64,000 nt of DNA from Aselliscus stoliczkanus (GCA_033961575.1 CM066737.1:52056771-52120770); one strand, 5' to 3'; counted from the stretch's first letter, positions 1-11,960 are shown. Notes: generated by a model not told the origin, from the letters alone. Numbers and translations are program-made.

Positions 1-344
1 AACAGCTCCACCTGGAGCTGGGCTGTGCGAGTCCCCAGGGATGGCATAGCTGCAGCCCCTGCTGCAGTGGGCTGCCATAGGCTACAGTGAGTGGCCGGCA
101 GCCAGCGTGAGCGGCCAGCAACCAGTCTGAGCTGCCAAGAGCCGCTGTGAGCAGCCGTCCAATGTCCAGTGACCGATCTGCCTCACCCGGGAAGAGCACA
201 ATGATGATACCAACATGGGCCAGTGAAGCAATGTCCTCCACAACTAAACTGAAGGACAAAAGGACAGCAACTTGTCTGTTCCCCTTCCCTGACTCCCCAA
301 CGCTATTCCCCTCCCCTAATTCCCCAATAAAATCATTAAAAAAA
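1..344 (+). mobile_element. Long tRNA-derived SINE (type B), 5' part outside window
   Basis: The body and 3' end match the complete copy at 12273-12642: CCTGGAGCTGGGCTG, GCAGCCCCTGCTGCAGTGGG, ACCAACATGGGCC, then CCCCAATAAAATC and an A-tail. It contains several GGCAGCCAG-type repeats absent from the 12.3-kb copy. Confidence 0.8.
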
Positions 345-668
345 ATAAGTTATGTGAATGTGGTCTCTCTCTCACTCTCAAAATATCTTATTGTACTGTA
401 CTCACACGTTTTGTGATGATGTGAGATAACAAAATGCCTCCATGATGAAATGAAGTAAGGTGAATGATGTAGGCATTGTGACATAGCATTAGGCTACTAC
501 TGACATTTTGATGATACATCCAGAATCATTGAGCCCTGACAATGTCAATGGTTGTATTTCAGGAGAAGACAATTTTCTATGGTTGGGGAAATTTAGTATT
601 TTCAGACCACAGTTCACTGTGGGTAAATGAAACAATGCAAAACAAACCATGGATAAGAGGGAGTGGGG
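345..668 (-). mobile_element. Tigger-like DNA transposon remnant
   Basis: The reverse complement aligns by eye with 43850-44240: CAATGTCAGGGCTCAATGAT-type tract, AGTAGCCTAATGCTA, TCATTCACCT.ACTTCAT, CATCACA...GAGTACAGTACAATAAG. The outer end near 650-668 corresponds to the CCCTTATC terminus. The type B SINE at 1-344 interrupts it. Confidence 0.6.
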
Positions 669-1448
669 GAAGGCTGCTGTAAATGCTTCACATTTTAGAA
701 GGCTTCCTGAAACTAAAATAAATCAAATTAACTCAAAATGTATATTCCCATTTCCTGCAGGGTCACTGTTCAAGCATTTCTCCTATAAAGTTAAGTCAAA
801 ATGATACAAAGTTAGGAAAAGAATCTTCCTCTTATCAAAACAAAATAAGCTGTAATTTTTTTCCAAAACATTGTTACCAGTAACCAAATCTAAGACTTAC
901 ATATAGTTTAATTCTTTGTTTCCTACAACAATATCAAAGAGAAATAAGACAGTTAAATGAGATAAAATAAGGTAATAGGAAATAAAAACCTACAATAATG
1001 ATCCTACTCTTTTCTTAAACTTCATAGGCAAGAACAGAAATATCTCTATCTTACGATTTAAGGGACATTCTGTATATGTGAAAATGAATTGATTGTAAAA
1101 ACTTTAATTTCAATTAATTAAATGAAAGGCTTTATGCTAGATGGTGTGAAGTATTAGAAAAAGTAGAAAACATGATCACAGCTCTTGAGGTAATTCTTAT
1201 ACTATGGGTTTAGTTAAATGGATGAATCAGTTAGAAATGGAGGGAGAGTGGGAACAGGGGAGAGAGGTATATAGATGACAATATCTTGTTTTAGAAGTCT
1301 TCTCAAAAGAAATAATCTGAAATGTAAATAATTTTGTTCAAAAATGTTCACAGTAGTGATATCAAAAAAAAAAAAGAAAGCAAGCTGTGTTGGAACAATT
1401 GATACTGAACTTGCTCTTTTGCCATAAACAACTCAAAAATTCTATGGA

Positions 1449-1560
1449 GGGGCCAGCTGAGTGGTGCGGTGGTTAAGCGCTGGCTTGGGAAGCCAGCGGC
1501 CCCGGTTCGGGTCCTATATATGAGGGCCAGTGACACTGCCCTCAAAAAAAAAAAAAAAAA
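1449..1560 (+). mobile_element. Short tRNA-derived SINE (type A)
   Basis: Consensus layout for type A: GGCCGGCCGAGTGGCGCGG head (A box region), TTAAGCG, an anticodon-arm-like hairpin CTGGC-TTGGGAA-GCCAG, B box GGTTCGGGTCC, then CACATATGAGGGCCAGTGAC and ACTGCCCTC plus A-tail; about 105 bp. This copy is near-consensus and has an 18-nt A-tail. Confidence 0.9.
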
Positions 1561-1789
1561 CAGTGAAAAAAAAAATTCTACAAAATATGTGAAACAAATG
1601 TTTCCAGACATTGGGAAAAGTTAGCAAAGACAGTGGTCTCAAACTTATATGAAACATTCTCCAGAAGATAAGAGGGGGAAAGTGTGTGTAGACTAGAAAG
1701 GAAGAAGTAAATGTATCAGAGAATAAATACTCATGTGTGTAGATAATTCTAAGTAATCCATAAAAGAGCTACCAGAAATAACAAATTAA

Positions 1790-2594
1790 TTTAGCAAGAT
1801 CAACAAAATAAAAATATTCCTATATACTAACAACACACAATTTAAAATAGAAAATAAAATACAACACCATTAATAATACTATTAAAACACATATTTAGCA
1901 ATAAATTTAACAAACTATGTATAAGACCTACACACTGAAAAGTGTAAAACATTATTGAAAGAAAATAAAGAACACCTTAAGAAACAGAAAGGTTTTCCAT
2001 GTTCATTTATCAGAATACTGAGTATTAAGACATCAAGTTTTTTCCCGAAATGATCTGTAAATTAAACATAATCCCATTAAAATTCCAGGAGTTTCATTTG
2101 TATGAATTGACAAGCAGATTGTAAAATTTAAATAGAAAGGCAAACTAAGAGAAGGAGAAAATAAAGGGTGGGAGGAGGAAAAAGAGAAATACGAAGAGAA
2201 AGAGGAGGAGCAGGAGGAGGAAGAAAACCAAAAATTGGAAAAAGAACAAATTTGGGGAAGAATTTGAACTACCTGATTTCAACCCTTATTATAAAACTAC
2301 AGTAAAAAAAAAAACAGTTTGTGATTATTTTTAGGATAGACATATAGATTACAGAACAGATTAGAGTCCAAAAATAGACTGAACATATATGGTTAGTTCA
2401 TTTTCAACTAAGGTACCAAGGTAATTCAAAGGGGAAGACATCGTCTATTCAATAAATGGTACTGGAACTAGTTAAACACCTGAGAAAAAAACTGAACCAG
2501 TACCAAACACCATGTACAAAATAAGTAAGTGGGTCAAAAGCTAAAACTATTATATGTAAAAAAAACAACACAAAAACTTTTAGAATCAAACAGG
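1790..2594 (+). mobile_element. Old L1 fragment (3' part of ORF2)
   Basis: The sequence resembles diverged L1M ORF2: a tract around 1980-2100 equivalent to the INIVKM...IPLKFQ region, and 2240-2560 equivalent to ELPDFN/YYKTTV and onward. It has no open frame and lies just upstream of the younger L1, which appears to have inserted at or near its end. A purine-rich GGA stretch (2160-2230) interrupts it. Confidence 0.6.
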
Positions 2595-3038
2595 AAAAGT
2601 AGTCTTGGTGAAGAGAAAGACAGCAGGTTACATACAAAGGAACTCCTATAAAACTAACAGCTGAATTCTCTACAGAAACTCTGCAGGCCAGAAGGAAGTG
2701 GCAGGAGATATTCAGTGACGCAAAATAAAGGACTACAACCAAGATTGCTCTACCCAGCATGGATATCACTTAAAATTGAAGGAGAGATAAAGAGCTTCTC
2801 AGAAAAGAATAAGCTTAAGGAATTCATTACCACCAAGCCAGCATTGCAAGAAATGTTCAAAGGGCTTTTTTAATCAGAAGAAAGGAGAAAACAAGCTAAC
2901 CCAGGAAGACAAGAAATACAAATAACAAAATGGCAATAAATATGCACCTATCAATAATCACTTTAAATGTGAATGGGCTAAATGCGCCAATCAAAAGACA
3001 CAGAGTGGCTGAGTAGATAAGAAAACAGGACCCAGGTG

Positions 3039-3152
3039 AGCCGGCAAAGTGGCGTGATGGTTAAGCACTGGCTTGGGAAGCCAGCAGCCCCGGTTCGGGT
3101 CCCACATATGAGGGCCAGTGACACTGCCCTCAAAACAACAGCAACAACAAAA
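3039..3152 (+). mobile_element. Short SINE (type A) inside L1 ORF2
   Basis: Intact head and B box. It has the longest perfect duplication in the window: AAGAAAACAGGACCCAGGTG at 3019-3038 and 3153-3172. It interrupts L1 just after the codons for KKTGP. The tail is CAACAGCAACAACAA-like. Confidence 0.92.
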
Positions 3153-4158
3153 AAGAAAACAGGACCCAGGTGTATGCTGTCTACAAGAGACTCATCTCAG
3201 ATCAAATGACACACACAGGCTGAAAGTAAAGTGATGTAATAAGATATTTCATGCAAATGGAAATGAGAAAAAAGCTGGAGTAGCAATACTTATTTTGGAC
3301 AAAATACACTTTAAAATGAAGACTACAATAAAAGACAAAGAAGGGCACTACATAATAATAAAGGGATCAATTCAACAAGACGACATAATCCTAGTAAACA
3401 TCTATGCACCCAACATAGGAGCTCCTAAATATATAAAACAGATTTTGACAGACATAAAGACAGATATCTACAGTAACACTATCATAGTAGGGGACTTCAA
3501 CACCCTGTTGTCACCAATGGACAGATCCTCCAGACAGAAAATCAACATGCACACAGTGGCCTTAAATGACACTTTAGGCCAGCTGGATTTAATCGATATT
3601 TTTATAGCATTTCACCCTGAAACAACAGAATATACATTCTTCTCAAGGGCACATGGGACATTTTCCAAGATAGACCACATGATAGGCCACAAAACAAGTG
3701 TCAATAAATTTAAGAAGACTGAAATCATATCAAGCGTCTTCTCTAACCACAACCCTATAAACTTTGAATTCAATTATAAGAAGAAATCTGGAAAGCAGAA
3801 AAATAAAGAGGTTGAATAACATGCTACTAAATAGTGACTGGGTCAAAAATGAGATCAAGGAAGAAATCAAAAGATACCTCGAGACAAACGAAAATGAAAA
3901 AAGTGAAACACCATGACCCAAAATCTCTGGGATACAGCGAAAGCAGTCCTAAGAGGGAAGTTCATAGCATTGCAGGCTTACCTAAAGAAGGAAGAAAAAT
4001 CTCAAATCAAAAGACTATCTTTACACCTAAGGGAAGTGGAAAAAGAACAGCAAAAGAAGCCCAAAGGGAGTATAAGGAAGGAAATAATAAAGACGAGAGC
4101 AGAAATAAATAAAATAGACACCAAAAAAACTATACAAAAGATCAATGAAACCAAAAGT

Positions 4159-5285
4159 TTTTTCCCCACCAGGGCTTTAGGGTTTATTCTGTATCATTCA
4201 GGATTTATTCTGTATCATTGTACCCTCCCAGATTCAGCCATAATACAGGGGATGAAATCATAGTTACTGCTGTAGCTGTCTTGAGGCACAGGCTCTGGCC
4301 CCCTGAGGTTAGATTTGGGCTCACCAGGAGTAGGGGCTGGGCAGTAACTACCTCCATTGCTGTCCCCCCCACCTGGCTCTATCACAAACACATGCAGAAG
4401 GCAGAAGGTCAAGGTCAGACAGGTTCACAGATGAAGTGGGTCGCCCAGGCTGGGCACCTGAGGTAGGCGAGACCACAGGCTCGCTCTTCACTTTTAGGGA
4501 TTGCCTGAGGGCCTCTGGTACACTAAGGCATTTACTTATGCTTGGGGGGACACTGCACCTCCTCCTTCTGCTGCTGCTGTTCTGTGGGGGGCAAGACTTC
4601 TCCCTTCAGTGGATGCACTGGGTGGGTCTCTTGGACCTGGCCAGGAGCTGGGACAAATGCAGGTAGATCCAGATTCACCTCCTGCTGTGCCAGGGGCTCT
4701 AGCAGCTGTGTCTCCTTCTTCTTCAGCTGCTCACCTCCCTTTGCCAGGTCTCCATCCAGCTGCTGGTCCAAGAGCTTCTTCTCTTCTTGCAGCTGCCCCT
4801 TTAGCTGCTGCTCCTTTGTGCTTTCTCGTCCTCCATCTGCTGGTCCTCATGCTGTTCCTGTTGCTGCTGCTGCACTTCCTGTTCCTGTTGCTCCTGCCGC
4901 TGCTGTTCCAGATGATGTTCCAGGTGCACTTCCTGTTCCTGTGACACTTGCTGCTGCTGCTGTCACAGATGCTGTTCCTACTGCTGTGGCTCACAGTGTT
5001 GCTCAGCAACCCCTTCACAGGAGTTGTGTGTTTCTCCCCGTGCAATGACGGGACCTCCCTCGGATCCTGGAGGGCACCTTCTGGCATGGGACAGGCAATG
5101 GAGTTGGCTCCTTCACTTACTCCTCCTGGGGGTATCAGCAGGAGGAGTCACAGGCTTGGAGGTCTCCTGACAGAGGGCAGGGGGAAGGGTGACTGGCAGA
5201 GTCTGTTGCTGGGACATCTTGGAAGCTGCTTTAGGTCAATCTGGCTCAGAATAAGGATGACTGGAGAGGAGTCCAGCAAAGTGCT
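4159..5285 (-). pseudogene. IVL: Processed pseudogene of involucrin inserted antisense in an L1
   Basis: On the minus strand the ATG at 5217 gives MSQQQTLPVTLPPALCQETS, the conserved N-terminus of involucrin, the Gln-rich precursor of the keratinocyte cornified envelope. After codon 34 there is a 1-nt frameshift and stop. Matching frames continue as PTPLPVPCQKVP and then EKHTTPVKGL, followed by a CAG-rich region coding Gln/Glu. A 79-codon frame (4771-4532) holds the C-terminus with FVPAPGQVQETHP and the end PPKHK. The retrocopy has no intron in the coding part. An AATAAA lies about 20 nt before an A-run at 4158-4163 (plus-strand T), and an imperfect short duplication (CAAAAGT at 4152-4158, CAAGAGT at 5286-5292) flanks it. 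It interrupts L1 ORF2 exactly between the codons for KS and WFFEK. The reading frame is about 228 codons, far shorter than human involucrin (585 residues), so the source gene had few repeats or this copy lost them. It is broken and presumably not expressed. Confidence 0.88.
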
Positions 5286-6551
5286 CAAGAGTTGGTTTTT
5301 TGAAAAGATAAACAAAGTCGACAAACCCTTAGCCAGACTCACCAAAAAAAAAAAAAAGAGAGGGAGGATCCAAATTAATAAAATCAGAAAAGAAGACGAG
5401 AAATGACAACAGATACCACAGAAATACAGAAAATTTTAAGAAAATGCTACGAGCAACTATATGCCAACAAATTTGACAATCTGGAATGGATAAATTTCTA
5501 GAAGCATACAATCTACCAAGTCTAAACCAAAAAGAAACAGAAACTCTGAACAGACTGAATACTACCAAAGAAATTGAATCAGTAATCAACAAGCTTCCAA
5601 CAAACAAAAGTCCTGCACCAGATGGCTTCACAGGTGAATTTCACAAAACATTCAAGAAAGAATTAATACCTATTCTCCTCAAACTATTCCAAAAAATACA
5701 GAAGGAGGGAAGGATCCCAAACTCTTTATATGAAGCCACTATCACCCTGATTCCAAAGTCAGACAAAGATATTACAAAAAAGGAAAACTACACGCCGATA
5801 TACCTAATGAACATAGATGCAAAAATTCTCAACAAAATACTAGCAAAGCGAATTCAGCATCACATTAAAAAGGATCATACACTACGATCAAATGGTATTC
5901 ATTCCCGGTATGCAAGGTTGTTGGTTCAATATCCACATATCAATTCATGTAATACATCACACTAACAAATTGAAAAATAAAAATCATATGGTCATATCAA
6001 TAGATGCAGAAAAAGCTTTGACAAAATCCAGCAGCCATTTACGATAAAATCTCTTAGCAAAGTGGGAATAGTGGGATCATATCTCAACATCATAAAGGCC
6101 ATATATGATAAGCCCACAGCAAACATCATACTCAGTGGGGAAGGGCTAAAAGGTTTCCCCTTAAGATCAGGAACAAGATAAGGCTGCCCAGTTTCAACAC
6201 TTCTATTTAACACAGCTCTGGAAGTTCTAGCCACAGCAATCAGACAAAAAAATGAAATAAAAGGCATCCAAATTGGAAAGGAGGAAGTAAAATTGTCACT
6301 ATATGCAGATGACATGATACTATATAGAGAGAATCCCAAAGACTCCACCAAAAAACTGCTAGAACTGATAAAGGAATTTGGTAAGGTAGCAGGATATAAA
6401 ATTAATATTCAGAAATCAGATGCATTTATATACACAAATAATAAACTATCAGAAGAAGATATCAGGAAATCAATCCCTTTTACAATTGTTTCAAAAAGAA
6501 TAAAATATCTAGGAATCAATTTAACTAAAGAAGTAAAAAACCTGTACTCAG

Positions 6552-6660
6552 GGGCCGGCCGAGTGGTGTGGTGGTTAAGCGCTGGTTTGGGAAGCCAGCG
6601 GCCCCGGTTTGGGTCCCACATATGAGGGCCAGTGACACTGCCCTCAAAAAAAAAAACCAA
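6552..6660 (+). mobile_element. Short SINE (type A) inside L1 ORF2
   Basis: Duplication AAAAACCTGTACTCAG (6536-6551, 6661-6676). Inserted in the reverse transcriptase domain of the 2.6-8.3 kb L1. B box is GGTTTGGGTCC. Confidence 0.92.
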
Positions 6661-8340
6661 AAAAACCTGTACTCAGAAAATTATGAGACACTGAAGACAG
6701 AAATAAAAGAAGATACAAATAAATGGAAATACATACTATGTTCATGCATAGGAAAAATTAATATAGTTAAAATGTCAATACTACCTAAGGCAATATATAG
6801 ATTCAATACAATTCCAGTCAAACTACCAAGGACATTATTCTCAGAAATAGAACATACAATTCTAAAATTTATATGGAACCTCAAAGACCCCGACGAGGCA
6901 TGGCAATCTTGAGAAATAAGAATAAAGAAGGAGGCATCATGCTACCTGACAACAAAACATACTACACGGCCACAGTAATCAAAACAGTATGGTACTGGCA
7001 TAAAAACAGACACATAGACCAATGGAACAGAATAGAGAGCCCAGGAATAAACCCATCCATATACGGTCATTTTATCTATGACAATGGAAGCAAAAAGTTA
7101 CACTGTAGTAAAGATAGTCTATTTAGTAAATGGCGCTGGGAGAACTGGACTGACACATACAAAAAAAAGAAAATAGACTACCTACTTACACCATATATGA
7201 GAACAAACTCAAAATGGATTAAAGACTTAAATGTAAAACCTGAAACCATAAAACTCTTAGAAGAAAAGGTAGGGAGTAAATTTGTAGACATTACCCTGAG
7301 TAATATTTTTACTGATATATCCCCTCGGGCCATGGAAATAAAAGAAAAAATGAACATATGGGATTTCATCAAACTTAAAAGTTTTTTTCACAGGAAAGGA
7401 AGTCATCAATAAAACAAAAAGGAAGCCTACTGAATGGGAGAAGATATTTGCCAATGATATATCTGATAAGGGATTAATATCCAAAATTTATAAAATACTC
7501 ATTCAACGCAACACCAAAAAAAATTACACAACCCAATTAAAAAATGGGAAGAGGATATGAAGAGGCATTTCTCTAAAGAGGACATGCAGATGGCCAACAG
7601 GCATATGATAAAATGTTCAACCTCACTAATCATCAGAGAAATAGAAATAAAAATCACAATGAGATACCACCTCAGTCCTGTCAGAATGGCTATCATCAAT
7701 AAATCAACAAACAACAAGTGCTGGTGAGGTTGTGGAGAAAAGGGAACCCTGGTGCACTGTTGGTGGGACTGAACATTGGTGCTGCCATTATGGAAATCAG
7801 TATGGAGGTATCTCAAAAAATTGGAAATGGATGTACCATATGACCCAGCAATTCCACCCTTGCGAATCTACACATTAGAATCCAAGATGCTAATTAGAAA
7901 AAATATATGCACGCCTATGTTTATTGCAGCACTATTTACAATAGCCAAGACTTGGAAACAACCGAAATGCCCTTCGGTAGATGACTGGATTAAGAAACTG
8001 TGGTACATTTATACAATGGAGTATTACTCCGCTATAAAGAAGAATGAAATTGTACTATTTGCAACGATATGGATGGACCTAGACTATTAGGTTAAGTGAA
8101 ATAAGTTAGTCGGAGAAAGACAAATACCATATGATCTCACTTATATGTGGATTTTGAATAACTGAATGAATGAGCAAAAGAAACAGAAACAGTCTCATAG
8201 ATACAGAGGAAAAACAGGGTTGCTAGTTGAGAGGGGGGTGGGGATGAGGGAGAAGGGGAAGGGATTAATTAGACAGCATAAATAGGCAACTACAGTATTG
8301 TCACAGGGATATGAAAGACAGTTCAGGGAATACAATAATG

Positions 8341-9095
8341 TTATCTTTTATTTCTTTTTCTGAGGTTTCATTGTTAGTATATAGGAATGCAATGGAGTTT
8401 TGTACATTGATTTTGTAGCAGTCAGCTTTACTGTACTCATTTGTACTTGTTTCTAATAGCTTTGTGGTGGAGATTTAGGGCTTTCTATATATAGCATCAT
8501 GTCATCTGCAAAAAGTGACAATTTAACTTCTTCATTCTCTATTGGATGTCTTCATTTTTTTTTTGAGGGCAGTGTCACTGGCCCTCATATGTGGGACCGA
8601 ACCAGGGCTGCTGGCTTCCGAAGCCAGCACTTAACCACAGCGCCACTCAGCCGGCCCCTCTATTGGATGTTTTTAATCCTTTCTCTTCCTGATTGCTGTG
8701 CTAGGAAGGAAAGATGAAATAGTGCCATTTGCAACGACATGGATGGATCTTGAGATTATAATGCTAAGCGAAATAAGTCAGACAGAAAATGTAGACAACC
8801 ATATGATTTTACCGATATGTGGTACATAAAACTGAAAATAACAAAAGAACAAGAAAAACAAATAAAGAATGAAACTCATAGACACAATCAATAGTTTAGT
8901 GAGTACCAGAGGGTAAGGGAGAAAGGGGTGGTAGATGAGAGTAAAGGGGATCAAATATATGGAGATGGAAGAACTGACTCTGGGGGGTGAACACACAATG
9001 TGATATATGGATGATGTATTACAGAATTGTACACTTGAAACCTATGTAACTTTACTACCAATTGTCACTCCAACAGGCTTGAATTTAAAAAAAAA
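8341..9095 (+). mobile_element. 5'-inverted L1 3' end
   Basis: 8341-8715 is antisense L1 ORF2 from the reverse transcriptase region (the reverse complement reads through the LADDM box near 8500). 8716-9095 is sense L1: the end of ORF2 and the 3' UTR ending in an A-rich tail. This arrangement is the signature of twin priming. A short SINE (8550-8657) lies inside the inverted part. The 3' UTR motif with gatgtattacagaattgtac also occurs at three other L1 ends in this window. Confidence 0.7.
8550..8657 (-). mobile_element. Short SINE (type A) inside an inverted L1 part
   Basis: Minus-strand copy. Duplication CTCTATTGGATGT (8537-8549, 8658-8670). Confidence 0.92.
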
Positions 9096-9236
9096 AGAAA
9101 ATAAAATGAAAAAGCAAACCACCAAATGGGAGAACATAGCCACATAACATGTATGTATCAGACAAAGGTGCTATGTTCATAATTCATAACGACCTATTTC
9201 CACTCAACTGTAAGAAAACCAATAAAAAAGAAGTGG
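9096..9236 (+). mobile_element. Old L1 ORF2 fragment
   Basis: Diverged sequence resembling the L1 region that encodes PTEWEKIFANDI...ISKI. It is short and lies between two younger L1 insertions. Confidence 0.35.
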
Positions 9237-10380
9237 ACATTTTATTCTTAATTTTTCGAGGAACCTCCACGCTGCCTTCCATAATGGCTGCACCAATCTG
9301 CATTCCCACCAACAGTGTATGAGAGTTCCTTTTTTCCCCAGAACCTCTCCAACACTTGTTATTTTTCTTGTTGATGATAGCCATTCTAACTGGTGTGAGG
9401 TGATATCTCTTTGTGGTTTTTATTTGCATTTCTCTGATGATTAGTCATGTTGAGCACTTTTTCATATGTCTATTGGCCATTTATATGTCCTCTTTGGAGA
9501 AATGTCAATTCAGATCCTCTGCCCATTTTTTAATTGGATTGTTTGTTGTTTGTTTGTTGTTGAGTTGTATGAGTTCCTTATATATTTTGGATATTAGCCC
9601 CTTATCAGAGGCGTTGTTAGCAAATATCTCCTCCCATTTGGTTGGTTGTCTCTTTATTTTGTCGATGGTTTCTTTTGTTGTGCAGAAGCTTTTTAGTTAA
9701 TAGAATTATCATATGACCCAGGAATCCTCTCTCCTGGGTATCCACCCAAAAAATCTGAAAACATTTATCCATAAAGATATATGTGCTCTGACATTCATTG
9801 CAGCTTTATTTATGGGGCCAAGATATGGAAACAACCAAAGGGTCCTTTGATTAGTGATTGTATGAAGAACATGTGGTATATATACACAATGGAATATATT
9901 ACTCTGCCATAAGAAAAGATGAAATGTCATTTGATACAACGCAGATGGATCTTGAGATTATTATGCTAACCGAAATAAGTCACACACAAAAAAGTAGAGA
10001 ACCATATGATTTCACTGATTTGTGGGATATAAAACTGAAAGCAACAAAGGAACAAGACAAGCAAACAAAGAAACAAAAACTCATAGACATAGACAATAAT
10101 AGTTTAGTGGTTACCAGAGGGTAAGGAGGGCGGGGGTGGTAGATGAGAGTAACAGGGGTCAAATATATGGCGATGGAAAGAGAACTGACTGCGTGGTGAG
10201 CATACAATGTGACATAGATGATGTATTAAAGAATTGTACACTTTCTGGGCTGGCCAAGTGGTGTGGGTTCAGGTCCCACATATGAGGGCCATTGACACTG
10301 CCCTCTTAAAAAAAAAAAAGAATTGTACACTTGAAACCTATGTAACTTTACTAACCATTGTCACCCAAAAAATCTTCAAT
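9237..10380 (+). mobile_element. 5'-inverted L1 (twin-primed)
   Basis: 9237-9702 is antisense L1 ORF2 (the complementary frame reads [20 protein letters not shown]). 9703-10380 is the sense continuation (YHMTQ-like, then IYTQWNIL-like and the 3' UTR). The two parts meet within a few bases of adjacent L1 positions, as expected of twin priming. A truncated SINE (10244-10318) lies in the 3' UTR. Confidence 0.8.
10244..10318 (+). mobile_element. Short SINE (type A) lacking the anticodon hairpin
   Basis: GGGCTGGCCAAGTGGTGTGG is joined directly to GTTCAGGTCCCACATATGAG, so about 35 nt including the whole anticodon-like stem-loop are missing. Duplication AAGAATTGTACACTT flanks it. Confidence 0.88.
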
Positions 10381-10403
10381 TAAAATTTAAAAAAAAGAAA
10401 TGG

Positions 10404-10510
10404 CGGCCGGCCGAGTGGCGCGTTGGTTGGGTGCTGGATTGGGAAGCCAGCAGCCCCGGTTCGGGTCCCACATATGAGGGCCAGTGACACTGCTCTCAAA
10501 AAAAAAAAAG
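10404..10510 (+). mobile_element. Short SINE (type A)
   Basis: Near-consensus, with a few changes in the A box (TTGGTTGGGTGC). It lies 24 bp after the end of the inverted L1 at 10380. Confidence 0.9.
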
Positions 10511-10860
10511 AAAAAAATGGCATACTGATGCACACTACATGGATGAATCTCAAATGTATTACATTAAGAGTAAAAAGCTAAACTCAAAATGTTACATGGA
10601 TGTTTTGATCTATATGACATTATGAAAAAGGTAAAATTATAGGAATAGAAAATAAATGAATGAATGATTTTCAGGAACTGTGGGTAGGTGGAGGGGTAAT
10701 TACAAAAGACAGCATAAGGAAATATTTTGAAGTGATGGAACTGTTTTGAATCTTGATTGCGGCAGTGGTCACAAGATTGTATCCTTTTATCAAAACTCAC
10801 AGAGCAGTACACCAAAGATGGTAAATTTCTGGATATAATTATGAGATAACTATGAGAAAA
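10511..10860 (+). mobile_element. Old L1 3' end
   Basis: It resembles the L1M 3' region: GATGAATCTCAAA near 10545, then GGAACTGTGGGTAGGTGGAG and a segment ending in AAACTCACAGAGCAGTACACC. It is diverged and has no open frame. Confidence 0.6.
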
Positions 10861-10904
10861 CTATAAGAAGATATCAATATTTTGACATCAAAATTGTTAA
10901 AATT

Positions 10905-11006
10905 GGGCCGGCCGAGTGGCGCGGTGGTTAAGTGCTGGCCTTGGAAGCCAGCGGCCCCGGTTCGGTCCCACATATGAGGGCCAGTGACACTGCCCTCAAA
11001 AAAAAA
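10905..11006 (+). mobile_element. Short SINE (type A)
   Basis: Duplication ATTGTTAAAATT / ATTGTAAAAATT. The B box has lost one G (GGTTCGGTCC). It separates two old L1 fragments. Confidence 0.9.
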
Positions 11007-11009
11007 ATT

Positions 11010-11230
11010 GTAAAAATTAATAAAAGTAATTATTGCAAATGCAGGGAAGGGTGCAGAACAACTAGAACTCATATACCTTGGTGGAATGTACACTGTGACA
11101 AACACTTTGAAAAACAATTTAGCAGTAGCTTGTAAAGTTAAAAATAGACTGTGATACAACCCAGCAATTTCATTTCTTGATATCTACCCAAGACAAATGA
11201 AATCACATGTCCATACAAAGACTTGTTCAC
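11010..11230 (+). mobile_element. Old L1 ORF2 fragment
   Basis: It resembles the region GGTGGAATGTACA...AAAAACAATTTAGCAGT...ACCCAGCAATTTCA of L1M ORF2, upstream of the 3' end. Diverged. Confidence 0.6.
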
Positions 11231-11744
11231 AACGTTAATAACAGAGGAAGTGGGGGAAAACTTTGAAGACACTTTTCTCCACTCTGACTCAGTGCACAGT
11301 ACTTTTCCATTCCTAGCCTTTTCCGCCTTCCTCCCCTAGGTCCCTCAAACTGGAGGAGCTTTTTATTTGAAGCACCTTTGGTGAGACAACCTGACCCCCA
11401 AGTGGGTACTAATCCATGGATCTGGGGCCACTGCATGAAGAAAAGTGTAAATGGGAGGGTGGGGGAGCTGACTTTTATCCTGAGTTAGCCTCTTGCTTAT
11501 ACAATTACAGTAAGAAATTAAAGACTTGACTCTTACTTTCATTTTGATTTTTTTTAATTTGCAACTCAGACACTTAGCAGCTCAGCTGAGCTCCTGATAA
11601 TGATTGTTTAAATAGGTGCAAATTATTTCTTGATTAAATTTTAACATTTTGAAAAATCTCTGCTCATAGGAATGAAAAAAGACCTCTTCCATCTGTAACT
11701 ATGGAAAAATTAAAGCTAACACAAGAGCAAAATATTGAATATTT

Positions 11745-11913
11745 TCCCTAAAAGACAGCACAAAAAATGGATGTCTTCTCTTACCACTTCTATAAACGTT
11801 GTACTGGAGGAGCCGGCTGAGTGGTGCGGTGGTTAAGCGCTGGCATGGGAATGGAAGCCAGCGGCCCCGGTTTGGGTCCCACATATGAGGGCCAGTGACA
11901 CTGCCCTCAAAAA

Positions 11914-11960
<47 letters not shown>

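Larger units (their letters stand above)
2595..8340 (+). mobile_element. L1 retrotransposon, 5'-truncated in ORF1, with full but broken ORF2
   Basis: The segment begins in the ORF1 C-terminal region (SFSEKNKLKEFITTKPALQE at about 2790-2850). ORF2 starts at the ATG at 2930 (MAINMHLSIITLNVNGLNAP) and ends near 8089. A Trp codon is TAG at 3014-3016. The endonuclease domain (3295-3800) keeps GDFN and KIDH, but the catalytic SDH reads SNH. The reverse transcriptase keeps the YADD box (about 6302-6313). The Cys-rich C-terminal part and 3' UTR follow to 8340. It is interrupted by a SINE (3039-3152), the IVL retrocopy (4159-5285) and another SINE (6552-6660). Removing these restores collinearity with L1. 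It has many frameshifts and stops and is not active. Confidence 0.9.

Noticed and set aside
4501..5048. Long plus-strand ORFs rich in Leu, Ser and Cys
   Set aside because: They are antisense readings of the CAG-rich involucrin retrocopy on the minus strand.
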